64,000 bases of DNA from Leifsonia sp040686855. GTDB lineage: Bacteria > Actinomycetota > Actinomycetes > Actinomycetales > Microbacteriaceae. The DNA is taken from contig NZ_JBFBOG010000001.1 of NCBI RefSeq assembly GCF_040686855.1, forward strand, positions 434,001-498,000, given 5' to 3'. The notes below the pieces were generated by a model. It saw nothing but the letters and a program-made list of their open reading frames with translations, did no database searches and was not told where the DNA came from. Below are positions 8,274-16,539 of the stretch, piece by piece. The translations under genes were made by a program, and so were the position numbers. How positions within the stretch are numbered: the first letter of the stretch is position 1; each line of letters opens with the position of its first letter.

Positions 8274-9530
8274 TTACGGAAGACGTCGCGTGCCCCGCAG
8301 GGCGATGATCGCGATCACCCCGCAGAGCAGGTAAAGCGACGCCTGCACGTCCAGGATCGGCACGATGTCGTGCGAGTCGGCCAGCAGCCCGCCGAGCAGC
8401 AGGCCCACCGCCTGCGCCGCGCCGTCGACGGTGGTCATCGCGGCGATCACGCGGCCGAGCGCGCGCGGCGGCACGGCGGTCTGCACGAGCGTGATCTCGC
8501 CGGTGGCCGTGGTGACCGCGGGCAGGCCCATCGCGATGAAGAGGCCGCAGTAGACCCAGATCGCGGTGGTGAAGGGCGCGAGGTTCCAGGTCAGGAGGGA
8601 CAGCATCCCGAACACCAGGTAGCCGCCGCCGATCATCGAGCGCGGGCCGAGCCGCCGTGCGATGAGCCCGGTGACGAGGCCGCCCAGGACGCCGCCGATC
8701 GCCTGCACACCGCGGATGATGCCCGCGCCCGTGTCGCCCGCGCCGAGGTTCTGGGTGACGTAGACGAGGAACAGGACGAGGAAGAGCCCCTGCGCGACGC
8801 CGCCCAGCGCGGCGATCAGCGCCAGCGTGCGCAGCGTGGCCGACCGGGCGATCAGTGCGAGCCCGTCGATCCATTCGCGCACGATGCGCTTCTCGGCGAC
8901 GGCCGTCGCCTCGCCGTCTTCGGACGGGGCGACGGGATGCGGACGGCTGAGGGCGACGAGCGCCGCGGTCACGAGGTAGGACGCGGCGTCGGCGATCACC
9001 ACGCCGGGCAGCCCCCACAGTGCGAACGCCAGACCGCCGAGCGGGGAGCCGACCAGCCGCGCGAGGTTGTCGCTCACGGCGATCAGGGCGTTGCCGCGGG
9101 CCAGCTGATCGGCGCCCACCAGCTGCGGGATCATCGCCTGCCGGGCCGGGTTGATGATCGCGCCGAGCACGGCCTCCACAGCGGCGACCGCGTAGACGAT
9201 GCCCATGCGGTCGGCGCTCGCGAACAGCAGGGGAAGGAGCAGTGCCCCCTGCAGCAGCGCCACGACGATGATCGTGCGGCGGTGGTCCCAGCGGTCGACG
9301 AGCACCCCGAGGAAGCTGCCGACGAGCAGCATCGGCACGAGCTCCACGAGGAAGACGGTGGATGCGCCGAGCGCCGACCCGGTCGCCGACAGGGCGAACA
9401 GCGGCAGGGCGATCATCAGCAGCCAGTCGCCCGTGTCGGAGACGAGCCCGGCGGTCCAGATCAGCGCGAAGTCGCGGCGGAGCAGCGGCGAGCGCGTGCG
9501 CTGCGGCGACTCGGTTCCCGTCTCGGTCAT
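8274..9530 (-). CDS. MFS transporter
   Basis: Major-facilitator efflux-type permease of 418 residues with about 12 hydrophobic helices. The N-terminal layout RRDFALIWTAGLVSDTGDW and the loop LGVLVDRWDHRRTI (a motif-A-like G-x-x-x-D-R-x-x-x-R-R) fit the MFS_3/enterobactin-exporter-like group. The start ATG overlaps the stop of the upstream regulator by four bases (ATGA), so the two are translationally coupled and the regulator very likely controls this pump. The substrate is unknown. Confidence 0.85.
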   Translation of the reverse strand: MTETGTESPQRTRSPLLRRDFALIWTAGLVSDTGDWLLMIALPLFALSATGSALGASTVFLVELVPMLLVGSFLGVLVDRWDHRRTIIVVALLQGALLLPLLFASADRMGIVYAVAAVEAVLGAIINPARQAMIPQLVGADQLARGNALIAVSDNLARLVGSPLGGLAFALWGLPGVVIADAASYLVTAALVALSRPHPVAPSEDGEATAVAEKRIVREWIDGLALIARSATLRTLALIAALGGVAQGLFLVLFLVYVTQNLGAGDTGAGIIRGVQAIGGVLGGLVTGLIARRLGPRSMIGGGYLVFGMLSLLTWNLAPFTTAIWVYCGLFIAMGLPAVTTATGEITLVQTAVPPRALGRVIAAMTTVDGAAQAVGLLLGGLLADSHDIVPILDVQASLYLLCGVIAIIALRGTRRLP

Positions 9531-10195
9531 TCGGCGGCCTCCCGCTCCTGCTCGAGAGCCCGGGCGGCGGCGATGGCGTCCGGATGGCGGAAGGCGTTGA
9601 GGTGAAGCGCCACGACGTCGCTGCCCTCGGGCGCGTCGCCGCGGGTGAGGCCGATGTACGGGCGGATGAGGGCATCCAGTCGCTCCCCCAGCTCGCGCAG
9701 CTCGGCGGGCGTCAGCTTCAGGGCGTAGCTGGTCAACATGCTCGCCTCGCGCCATTCGACCGGCTGCTCGTTCCGCTGGGCGATCGCGCGGTGGACCAGC
9801 GCCGCCTCGTCATCGACCTGCCGGTCGGCGAGCGCGCGCTCGACCGTGTCGGAGCCCATCGCGAACTCCGGGTCCTCGGACCGGCCGAACGTCAGTCCGG
9901 TCGCCGCCGAGCGCCAGGGACGCTCGCGGCCGTCCTCCGCCTCCACCGCCTCCACCAGGCCAACCTTGGCGAGGGAACGCAGGTGGTAGCTGCAGTTGGA
10001 GGGCGTGGAGCCGACCACGGCGGCGCACTCGCTGGCGGTGCGGGGGCCGAAGGACATCAGGTGGTCGAGCAGGGCGAGGCGGAGTGGATGCGCGAGCGCC
10101 CGCAGCGCGCGCGGGTCGGTGACCGTCGCGCGGTGCTCGGCGCGTCGCTCGGCGCGCTGCTCCGCGGCCCGCTCCCCACCAGATGTGAAAGACAT
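9527..10195 (-). CDS. ArsR-type winged-helix transcriptional regulator
   Basis: 222 residues. The winged helix spans about residues 28-95: ALRALAHPLRLALLDHLM, then TASECAAVVGSTPSNCSYHL as the recognition helix and an EDGRERPWR wing. The C-terminal part is helical. Its stop overlaps the start of the MFS gene, and a second, different MFS gene diverges from its 5' end. The intergenic space holds GTGAAAGA/TCTTTCAC half-sites that could be its operator. It probably represses one or both transporters. The inducer is unknown. Confidence 0.8.
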   Translation of the reverse strand: MSFTSGGERAAEQRAERRAEHRATVTDPRALRALAHPLRLALLDHLMSFGPRTASECAAVVGSTPSNCSYHLRSLAKVGLVEAVEAEDGRERPWRSAATGLTFGRSEDPEFAMGSDTVERALADRQVDDEAALVHRAIAQRNEQPVEWREASMLTSYALKLTPAELRELGERLDALIRPYIGLTRGDAPEGSDVVALHLNAFRHPDAIAAARALEQEREAAE

Positions 10196-10226
10196 GTTTC
10201 AGAGTTTGCCGCACGATTTCTTTCAC
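10185..10226. promoter_or_regulatory. Candidate operator between divergent regulator and exporter
   Basis: GTGAAAGA (10185-10192) and TCTTTCAC (10219-10226) form an 8-bp inverted repeat, with an extra TTTCA between them. The site overlaps the start codon of the ArsR-type gene and lies about 40 bp upstream of the DHA2 exporter. The link to that regulator is inferred from position. Confidence 0.35.
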
Positions 10227-10267
10227 GTCAAGGAATGCTCGATCCGGTGCGAGACTTGTTCACAGAT

Positions 10268-11713
10268 ATGAACGAACCCACCCGAGCGAGCGTCGGCTTC
10301 CGATCCGAGCGCGGCCCCATCCTCATCGCCCTCATGCTGACGACGGGACTGGTCGCGATCGACTCGACGATCCTCGCGACGGCGGTCCCCTCGATCGTGC
10401 AGGACCTCGGCGGCTTCGCCCAGTTCCCGTGGCTGTTCTCCGTCTACCTGCTCGCGCAGGCCGTGTCCGTGCCGGTGTACGCGAAGCTGTCGGACACCGT
10501 CGGACGCAAGCCGATCGTCCTCATCGGGATCGCGCTGTTCCTCGTCGGGTCGGTGCTCTGCGGCTTCGCCTGGAGCATGCCCGCGCTGATCGCGTTCCGC
10601 GCTCTGCAGGGCCTCGGTGCCGGCGCCATCCAGCCGATGGCGATCACCATCGCGGGCGACATCTACACCGTGGCCGAGCGTGCGAAGGCCCAGGGGTACC
10701 TGGCCAGCGTCTGGGCGATCTCGTCCGTCGTCGGCCCGACCCTTGGCGGCGTGTTCTCCCAGTTCCTGTCGTGGCGGTGGATCTTCTTCGTCAACGTCCC
10801 ACTGTCGGTGCTGGCGGCGTGGATGCTCATCCGCACCTTCCACGAGAGCATCGAGCGCCGAAAGCACCGCATCGACTACGCCGGAGCCGCGCTTCTGACC
10901 GGCGGCATGACGCTGCTCATCCTGGCGGTGCTGGAGGGCGGCCAGGCCTGGGCGTGGAACTCCGTCTGGAGCATCGGCGCCTTCGTCATCGCGGCCGTGC
11001 TGCTGGCGGTCTTCGTGCTCGTGGAGCGGCGCGCGGCCGAGCCCGTGCTGCCGCTGTGGGTGTTCTCCCGCCGGCTGCTCGTGACGACGACCCTGATCTC
11101 CCTCGGAGTCGGCGCCATCCTGATCGGACTGACGTCGTACGTTCCGACCTATCTGGAGGGGACCATCGGCGTCGCGCCGATCGTCTCCGGCCTGGCGGTC
11201 GCCGCCCTGACCCTCGGCTGGCCCATCGCGGCCAGCCTGTCGGGCCGGTTCTACCTGAGGATCGGCTTCCGGAACACCGCGCTGCTCGGCACGGGGATCG
11301 CCATCGTCGGTGCGATAGCGCTGGCCGCGACCTCCGTCGCCCCGTCCGTGCTGTTCGTGGCGCTGAGCTGCTTCGTCGTCGGCCTCGGGATGGGCCTGAT
11401 CGCCACGCCGACGCTGATCGCCGCGCAGTCCAGCGTCCCGTGGAACGAGCGCGGCGTGGTCACCGGCAGCAACCTGTTCGCCCGCTCGATCGGCAGCGCG
11501 GTCGGCGTCGCCGTCTTCGGCGCGATCGCCAACGCGATCATCGCAGCCTCCGCCGGTGGGACGAAGGCCCCCGCCACCATCCAGGCCGCCTCCACCGCGG
11601 TGTTCGTCGCGGTCGCGGTCGCGGCGGTCCTCACGATCGTGGCCGCTCTCGCCATGCCGCGCTCCCGCGTGGAGGACGTCGAGTTCAGCCGCACCCCGGC
11701 CGCCGCCGACTAG
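10268..11713 (+). CDS. DHA2-family drug exporter (EmrB/QacA type)
   Basis: 481 residues with about 14 hydrophobic helices. The DHA2 signatures are visible: AIDSTILATAVPSIVQDLG in helix 1, the motif-A loop KLSDTVGRKPIVLIG, the helix-4/5 block ALQGLGAGAIQPMA and motif C around SVVGPTLGGVFSQ. Such proteins export drugs or metabolites against protons. The start at MNEPTRAS was preferred over an ATG 33 bases upstream, because that one abuts its purine-rich stretch with no spacing. It diverges from the ArsR-type regulator. Repeat copy A2 lies 30 bp after the stop. Confidence 0.85.
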   Translation: MNEPTRASVGFRSERGPILIALMLTTGLVAIDSTILATAVPSIVQDLGGFAQFPWLFSVYLLAQAVSVPVYAKLSDTVGRKPIVLIGIALFLVGSVLCGFAWSMPALIAFRALQGLGAGAIQPMAITIAGDIYTVAERAKAQGYLASVWAISSVVGPTLGGVFSQFLSWRWIFFVNVPLSVLAAWMLIRTFHESIERRKHRIDYAGAALLTGGMTLLILAVLEGGQAWAWNSVWSIGAFVIAAVLLAVFVLVERRAAEPVLPLWVFSRRLLVTTTLISLGVGAILIGLTSYVPTYLEGTIGVAPIVSGLAVAALTLGWPIAASLSGRFYLRIGFRNTALLGTGIAIVGAIALAATSVAPSVLFVALSCFVVGLGMGLIATPTLIAAQSSVPWNERGVVTGSNLFARSIGSAVGVAVFGAIANAIIAASAGGTKAPATIQAASTAVFVAVAVAAVLTIVAALAMPRSRVEDVEFSRTPAAAD

Positions 11714-11742
11714 CGCGCCGCTCCCCCCTCTCTCCCCCTCTC

Positions 11743-11802
11743 GTGAAGTGCAGGTAGTTGCGGCCCGCTACGGCGTGTCGACCGCAACTAGCTGCACTTC
11801 AC
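11743..11802. repeat. Palindromic repeat, family A, copy 2
   Basis: The best copy. The 21-bp arms GTGAAGTGCAGGTAGTTGCGG and its complement (CCGCAACTAG..) differ at one position. The 18-base loop contains GGCGTGTCGA. It lies between two convergent genes, where it could end transcription from both sides. Confidence 0.85.
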
Positions 11803-11846
11803 CGCAGTGGTCAGGCCGGGATGCGGGTGAGGACCAGTGGATGCTG

Positions 11847-12461
11847 TCACTCGCAGGCGACGCCGTCGCCGTCGCGGTCGAGGTCGTAGATGTCGGTGCC
11901 GATGACGGTCACGGGGCCTTGCACGTAGGCGGGGCCGTTGCCGCTGCCGCCGGCGCAGTCGACGTCGCTCGCGATCGGCACGCAGGCACCGCTGTAGTTG
12001 GGGTCGCATCCACCGCCCGCAGGCGCCTGCGGAGCCGCAGCCGGCGGTGGAGGCGGCGGCTGCCGCGTCCCGATGCTCGTCACCTGGTCGACCGGCGCGG
12101 TGGTGACTGCCTCCGACACGAATTCGCGGGAGGTCTCGACGCCGTCCGTGTAGGTGACGTGGAACGTCTTCGTCTTCACGCCGTTCTGGCCGACCGTGGT
12201 CACTCCGGACCATCCCACGTCGTGGTTCGCGTCGTTCGCGGACTGCGCGGCGAACGGAATCGGCTCGTCCTGCGTCTCGGTGCGCACCTCGACGACGGGA
12301 GTAGGCGTCGGAGTCGGGGAAGCGACGACGGTCTCAGAGGTCTCACGTGCGGAGATCTGCCGGCTCCCGTGGTTGGAGGCGTTCGCCGCGATCCCCATAC
12401 CGAGGACCAGCGCCGCGCCGAGGCCGATCGCGGCCCATCCCTTCACCCCTACCCGTGCCAC
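11847..12461 (-). CDS. Secreted protein with G5 and excalibur domains
   Basis: 204 residues. An N-terminal membrane helix or signal (WAAIGLGAALVLGMGIAANA) is followed by a Pro/Thr linker. A G5 domain follows at about 55-125 (VEVRTETQDEPIPFAAQS to VTSIGTRQ). After a PPPPPPAAAP linker comes an excalibur calcium-binding domain (CDPNYSGACVP..DLDRDGDGVACE), with four cysteines and a D-x-D-x-D-G loop. G5 domains are associated with cell-wall sugar or metalloprotease contexts, so this is probably a cell-surface protein. It stands alone, convergent with the exporter gene. Confidence 0.85.
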   Translation of the reverse strand: MARVGVKGWAAIGLGAALVLGMGIAANASNHGSRQISARETSETVVASPTPTPTPVVEVRTETQDEPIPFAAQSANDANHDVGWSGVTTVGQNGVKTKTFHVTYTDGVETSREFVSEAVTTAPVDQVTSIGTRQPPPPPPAAAPQAPAGGGCDPNYSGACVPIASDVDCAGGSGNGPAYVQGPVTVIGTDIYDLDRDGDGVACE

Positions 12462-12531
12462 AACTCCACCCTTCTCGCCTCATCAGGACGCTAGGGAATG
12501 TGGAGCAGGCGGCCAATCCCGCGAACAGGGG

Positions 12532-13170
12532 TCAGCCCGGGATGCGGGTCAGGACCACGAACTCGTTGTACGTGAACGCCTTCCCCGCCGCGCGCGGCAG
12601 CGGGAACGAGTACTCGCGCTCGACGGTCAGTCCGACGCGCTCCGACAGGCGGTGCAGACCCTCGAAGTCGGTGAACGTCACGTGCGTGGAGTCGCTGGCG
12701 TAGCCGCGCTCCTGCGGCGTGATGAAGACCACCCGGCCGCCCGGCTTGATGTACGGCAGGTACATCCGCACCAGCTCGACCGCGAAGTCCGGGTCGACGT
12801 GCTCCACGACGTGCGCCATCAGCATGGAGTCGAACGCCCCCGGCTTCGCGAACTCCGTCGACGGGAACTCGTCGCTCGTGAACGACGTCAGGCCGCGCGC
12901 CCGGGCGATCGCCACCGACTCCGGGTTGTGGTCGACCCCCACCCCGTTGTTGCCCAAGTGGGCCAGATTGCGGCCAAGTCCGCTCCCCACATCCAGGACG
13001 CGGCCCAGGTGCAGCCGCCGGATGTTCCAGCGGTACGGCGCCTGGACGTTCAGCGTCCGGCGCCACCACGAGCCGTCGAGGCGACGCAGGCGCTCGGCGT
13101 ACTCCGCGCCCGCGGTGTCGCGTCCCTCGTTCGGACCGTCGCCCGCGCGTCCGGCGGAGTCGTCGGACAT
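12532..13170 (-). CDS. Class I SAM-dependent methyltransferase
   Basis: 212 residues with a Rossmann methyltransferase core. Motif I is VLDVGSGLGRNLAHLG, the acidic end of strand 2 is GVDHNPESV, and a MLMAHVVEHVDP loop matches the H-V-x-E-H-x segment of Methyltransf_11. An IKPGGRVVF strand follows. The substrate is unknown. ATG was chosen at MSDDSAG. Eight codons upstream a mini-ORF (MDPMERAS) with a good GGAGGG site ends in TGA that overlaps this ATG, so start by coupling from a short leader is possible. Confidence 0.75.
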   Translation of the reverse strand: MSDDSAGRAGDGPNEGRDTAGAEYAERLRRLDGSWWRRTLNVQAPYRWNIRRLHLGRVLDVGSGLGRNLAHLGNNGVGVDHNPESVAIARARGLTSFTSDEFPSTEFAKPGAFDSMLMAHVVEHVDPDFAVELVRMYLPYIKPGGRVVFITPQERGYASDSTHVTFTDFEGLHRLSERVGLTVEREYSFPLPRAAGKAFTYNEFVVLTRIPG

Positions 13171-13290
13171 CAGCTGGCTCGTTCCATCGGATCCATCCCT
13201 CCACGGTAGGGCACCCGGTACAGCCGCTTCAAAGCAAAATCCCAATACCATTCAGAAGGAAACCGACCACCGTTCGATGGGATGAGCTGA

Positions 13291-14199
13291 ATGGCAACTG
13301 GCAGGGGGACCTCGGGTCCGACGAAACGCGACCGCCGCGAGGAGGCGCGCGAGACCGCCAGGAAGATGCGCGAGGAGGCCGCCAAGAAGGCCAAGCGCCG
13401 CAAGGTGATCGTGCAGAGCTCGGTCATCGTGGGCATCGTCGCCGTGCTCGCCATCATCGGCGTGGTCATCTTCACGAGCGTCGGCGGTGCCGGCTCCAGC
13501 GCCGCGAATCCGAAGAACATGGCCAGCGGCGGACTCCTCCTCACGTCGTCGACGACGGCGACCGAGACGCCGGCGATCAAGAGCGGCGCGCAGCCGACGC
13601 CGACGAAGATGCAGCTCGACGGCAAGACCGCGCACATCCAGATCTGGCTCGACTACCAGTGCCCCTACTGCGACCAGTTCGAGACGACCAACAACACCCA
13701 GATCAAGCAGTGGCTGGACGAGGGATCGGCGACGCTCGAGATCCACCCGGTCGCGATCCTCGACAGCTCGCAGAACAAGCAGTACTCGACGCGGGCCGCA
13801 GCCGCCATGTCGTGCGTCGCGAACTCGCAGCCGTCGAAGTTCTTCGACCTCAACGCCGCGCTGTTCGCGAACCAGCCCGACGAGCAGACCGGCACGGGAC
13901 TCACGAACGCCGAGCTCCTCAAGATCTTCAAGGACAATGGGGTCGACTCGAAGTCGATCACCGACTGCGTGAACAACCAGACCTACGCCGACTTCATCAC
14001 CAACATGACGCAGGATGCGACCACGAACTCGCAGCTCAAGAACCCGACCTCGGGCGGCTTCGGCACCCCGACCGTGTTCGTGAACGGCGAGCGCTACCAG
14101 GGCGGCTTCACCAACGCGCAGCAGTTCGCCGCGTTCAAGGACGCGGCCGTGAAGGACGCCGGCTCGGGCAAGACCATCACCTTCCCGACCGCGAGCTGA
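13291..14199 (+). CDS. Membrane-anchored DsbA-family thiol oxidoreductase
   Basis: 302 residues. A highly charged cytoplasmic N-terminus is followed by one membrane helix at about 39-60 and an extracytoplasmic thioredoxin_4/DsbA-like domain. The redox motif is CPYC at 124-127, after IWLDYQ. The cis-Pro loop is GTPTVFVNGERYQGG near residue 259. Such proteins assist disulfide formation in exported proteins of Actinobacteria. A second Cys pair (SCVANS and TDCVNN) may form a structural disulfide. A long hairpin follows directly after the stop. Confidence 0.88.
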   Translation: MATGRGTSGPTKRDRREEARETARKMREEAAKKAKRRKVIVQSSVIVGIVAVLAIIGVVIFTSVGGAGSSAANPKNMASGGLLLTSSTTATETPAIKSGAQPTPTKMQLDGKTAHIQIWLDYQCPYCDQFETTNNTQIKQWLDEGSATLEIHPVAILDSSQNKQYSTRAAAAMSCVANSQPSKFFDLNAALFANQPDEQTGTGLTNAELLKIFKDNGVDSKSITDCVNNQTYADFITNMTQDATTNSQLKNPTSGGFGTPTVFVNGERYQGGFTNAQQFAAFKDAAVKDAGSGKTITFPTAS

Positions 14200-14214
14200 C
14201 CCTCGCGGCTCGAC

Positions 14215-14296
14215 GGCCCCCACCGTCGAGTCCGCACAGAATGCACACCGCTCCGGCGTGTCCCGTGCACTCTCTGCGGACTCGATGGTGGGGGCC
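14215..14296. repeat. Long palindrome (family B) sharing the GGCGTGTC loop
   Basis: 32-bp arms (14215-14246 and 14265-14296) match at 29 of 32 positions. The arms begin GGCCCCCACC. The 18-base loop carries GGCGTGTC, the same core as family A, although the arms are unrelated. A short T run follows, so it can also serve as terminator for the DsbA-like gene. Confidence 0.8.
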
Positions 14297-14345
14297 TTTC
14301 GCGTGGGTGTACGGTCCCAGCAGGAACGAGCGAGAGGGGACGAGG

Positions 14346-14669
14346 ATGGAGCGCATCCCGGAGGATGGCGTCGACGACGTCGAGATCGGCGAGACCGACG
14401 CGGGCGAGACGCCCGGCTGGGCAGACCCGGCCGACGGCGACGTGGACTACGCCCTGAACGACCCGGAGGCGGAGGCCGACTTCGCCGACGAGCTCGTGAC
14501 CAATGACGCGGTGGCCGGCGAGACGATCTGGCCCGGTCCGGGCGACGGCAACGACGGCCCGACCGGCGGCCAGGCCCGCGAGGCCGAGCCGGTCCTCGAC
14601 GAGCACGACGGCGAGGACGTCGACGACGGCGTCCTGACCGAGGAGGACGTGGAGGAGGAGGGCATCTAG
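14346..14669 (+). CDS. Small acidic protein, unknown
   Basis: 107 residues, very rich in Asp and Glu, with no predicted membrane segment and little predicted fold (for example DDVEIGETDAGET and EDVDDGVLTEEDVEEEGI). It begins at an ATG after a GAGAGGGG purine run. I do not recognise a family. The stop overlaps the stop of the convergent TetR gene by four bases. Codon use is normal for the genome, which supports a real gene. Confidence 0.6.
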   Translation: MERIPEDGVDDVEIGETDAGETPGWADPADGDVDYALNDPEAEADFADELVTNDAVAGETIWPGPGDGNDGPTGGQAREAEPVLDEHDGEDVDDGVLTEEDVEEEGI

Positions 14670-15253
14670 CCCAGCGCTTCCACCACCCCGCGCGCGCTGC
14701 GCTCGAGGAACCCGACGATCTCCTCCGACGGGAGGTCGGTGCCGATCGCGCTCTCGACGAGCGCTTCTTCGGCGAACGCGATCCACGAGCGCAGCGCGAT
14801 GCGCAGCATCGGCGTGTCCGGCACGCCCAGCTCGAGGAACACGGCGATCACCCGCTCCGCCTGCTCGCCCCGCGCCTCCTCGACGACGGCGCGCACCTCC
14901 GTGTCCCCGGAGGCGACACCGCGCACCAGCGAATAGAACGTCCCGCTGTGCTCGCGCACGAAGGCGACGATCCGCGCCAGGGTGTCATGGAGGCGTTCCA
15001 GCGGGGGCAGCCCGGCGATCGGCTCGGTGGCGTGCAGCATGCTGTCGCGCGCGGTCCGCACGACATCCCGGTGCAGCCCCTGCTTCGACCCGAAGTAGTG
15101 GAACAGCAGCCCGCGCGACACGCCCGCCCGCGCCGACAGTTCCTCGATGGACAGCTGGTCCAGCGGGTTGTCGGCGAGGAACGCGACCCCCAGCGCGACG
15201 AGCTGTGTCCGGCGCTCGTCCGGCGTCAGCCTGGTGCGCCGGTCGGATTCCAT
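14666..15253 (-). CDS. TetR-family regulator of the DUF6230 operon
   Basis: 195 residues. The N-terminal helix-turn-helix is canonical: QLSIEELSARAGVSRGLLFH then YFGSKQGL. The C-terminal domain is a ligand/dimer domain with REHSGTFYSLVRG. It diverges from the DUF6230/DUF6114 operon, whose promoter overlaps a perfect 7-bp inverted repeat. The position makes this protein the likely repressor of that operon and of itself. The signal is unknown. Confidence 0.85.
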   Translation of the reverse strand: MESDRRTRLTPDERRTQLVALGVAFLADNPLDQLSIEELSARAGVSRGLLFHYFGSKQGLHRDVVRTARDSMLHATEPIAGLPPLERLHDTLARIVAFVREHSGTFYSLVRGVASGDTEVRAVVEEARGEQAERVIAVFLELGVPDTPMLRIALRSWIAFAEEALVESAIGTDLPSEEIVGFLERSARGVVEALG

Positions 15254-15322
15254 GCGTCGAGCCTAACCGTCGCCCCCGGCGGCGGGGACTGTTCGGATAC
15301 ACGAATGGATGCATCCCCCAAC

Positions 15323-15341
15323 TATTGACACACGGTCAATA
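15323..15341. promoter_or_regulatory. TetR operator TATTGAC-n5-GTCAATA
   Basis: Perfect 7-bp inverted repeat with a five-base spacer (ACACG). It covers the -35 hexamer TTGACA of the downstream operon, so a bound dimer would block RNA polymerase. It lies in the divergent region between the TetR gene and the DUF6230 gene. Confidence 0.7.
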
Positions 15342-15352
15342 ACGTTTAGGCT
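15325..15352 (+). promoter_or_regulatory. Promoter of the DUF6230/DUF6114 operon
   Basis: -35 TTGACA (15325-15330) and -10 TAGGCT (15347-15352) with a 16-base spacer. The -35 box is inside the operator. The transcript would carry a leader of about 50 bases ending in AGGAGG before the ATG. Confidence 0.6.
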
Positions 15353-15406
15353 CGCTCCTGGACCTGACTGCGCCGACGCTGTCAAGTCCCCCGAACAGGA
15401 GGATCG

Positions 15407-16003
15407 ATGAAGTTCCGAAAGCTCGCCGGGTCTCACGCCGGACGGATCGTTCTCGCAGCCGTCCCCGTGGCCGTCGTGTCCACCGTGCTGATGGCCGGTG
15501 TCGCGCAGGGCGCCGTGCCCGTCTCGTTCGCCGTCTCCGGCAGCCAGTTCCAGATCAGCGCGTCGAAGCTCGACGGCAGCGGCTTCTCGCAGTACGCCGG
15601 CGTCGCACCCGACACCGCGGGCAAGGAGCACCAGGTCGCGATCGCCAACATCAAGTCGGCAACGCTCGCCGACCTGTGCCAGTCGGTCGTCACGGACACA
15701 CCGCTCGGCAAGGCGGGCATCCTGATCACCGCGGGCGGCGACGGCAAGCCGGCCAGCGCATCCGACCTGCAGATCGGGATGACGGACCTCAAGGGCGACT
15801 CGGAGTTCCACAACATCCGCATCGGCGTCGACGCCTCGACCGTGAACACGGCTGCCAAGGGCACCGCCGGCGACTTCGCGCAGGACTCGGACACCGTCAC
15901 GATCACGAACCTCCAGCAGACCGCGTGGAGCACGCAGGCGTCCGTCTTCACGCTCACCGGGATGCACGTGCAGCTGACCGACGGTTCGAAGGGGTGCTTC
16001 TGA
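15407..16003 (+). CDS. DUF6230 family exported protein
   Basis: 198 residues. A basic start (MKFRKLAGSHAGR) and a hydrophobic segment (IVLAAVPVAVVSTVLMAGVAQGA) form a signal peptide or anchor. The rest is beta-rich with FAVSGSQFQISASKLDGSGF, which matches my recall of the DUF6230 family (often annotated 'cholesterol esterase' in Streptomyces without proof). Two cysteines, in LADLCQS and the C-terminal KGCF, may pair outside the cell. An AGGAGG site precedes the ATG. It heads a three-gene operon with the DUF6114 membrane protein. Confidence 0.75.
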   Translation: MKFRKLAGSHAGRIVLAAVPVAVVSTVLMAGVAQGAVPVSFAVSGSQFQISASKLDGSGFSQYAGVAPDTAGKEHQVAIANIKSATLADLCQSVVTDTPLGKAGILITAGGDGKPASASDLQIGMTDLKGDSEFHNIRIGVDASTVNTAAKGTAGDFAQDSDTVTITNLQQTAWSTQASVFTLTGMHVQLTDGSKGCF

Positions 16004-16005
16004 TC

Positions 16006-16539
16006 GTGGCCGCGCACCACGCGGGCGCGCCGGCCTCGGCGGGCGCCTGGACCCGCTTCCGCGCCTGGCGACGCCGTCGCCCGTTCGTCGGCGGCGTGCT
16101 GACCGCTCTGGGCGGCATCGAGATGTTCTTCTCGGGCCAGCTCGACATCGGCAAGATCCACGTGCAGCTCGGGATCGAGGGGCTGCAGGCGACGATCATC
16201 CCGATCCTCCTCGTGGTGCTCGGCGTGCTCGCGATCGCGATGCCCGCACATCGCATCTTCTACGGCGTGATCGCCCTCGCCGTCGCGGTGTACTCGCTGG
16301 TGGGAGTGAACCTCGGCGGGTTCTTCATCGGAATGCTGCTGGCGACCGTGGGTGGGATCCTGACGGTGGCGTGGATGCCGAAGAAGGATGCGGTCGCCGT
16401 GGACGACGCGGATGCGGAGGCTGACGCCGCTGACGGGAGCGACCCCGCAGGTCCGGCCGCCATGGGCGGCGACACCGCTACGATCCCCGCGGACCTCGCG
16501 GAGCCGACTGCCGCCCCGCGCGAAGGCTCGACCGCATGA
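16006..16539 (+). CDS. DUF6114 family membrane protein
   Basis: 177 residues with a basic N-terminus (TRFRAWRRRRPFVGG) and about four membrane helices (GVLTALGGIEMFFSG, IIPILLVVLGVLAIAM, FYGVIALAVAVYSLVG, GMLLATVGGILTVAW). A disordered acidic tail follows. The RRPFVGG..LGGIE pattern is the DUF6114 hallmark as I recall it. The GTG start lies two bases after the stop of the DUF6230 gene, which implies coupling. DUF6230 and DUF6114 genes regularly pair in Actinobacteria, so they probably work as one envelope-associated unit. Confidence 0.75.
   Translation: MAAHHAGAPASAGAWTRFRAWRRRRPFVGGVLTALGGIEMFFSGQLDIGKIHVQLGIEGLQATIIPILLVVLGVLAIAMPAHRIFYGVIALAVAVYSLVGVNLGGFFIGMLLATVGGILTVAWMPKKDAVAVDDADAEADAADGSDPAGPAAMGGDTATIPADLAEPTAAPREGSTA

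Noticed and set aside
9362..10267. N-terminal extension of the DHA2 exporter
   Set aside because: The open frame runs antisense through the ArsR-type gene; the membrane protein begins at 10268.
13171..13197. Eight-codon leader ORF (MDPMERAS) before the methyltransferase
   Set aside because: A good ribosome site and TGATG overlap are present, but such a short ORF can arise by chance; it is mentioned only in the gene entry.
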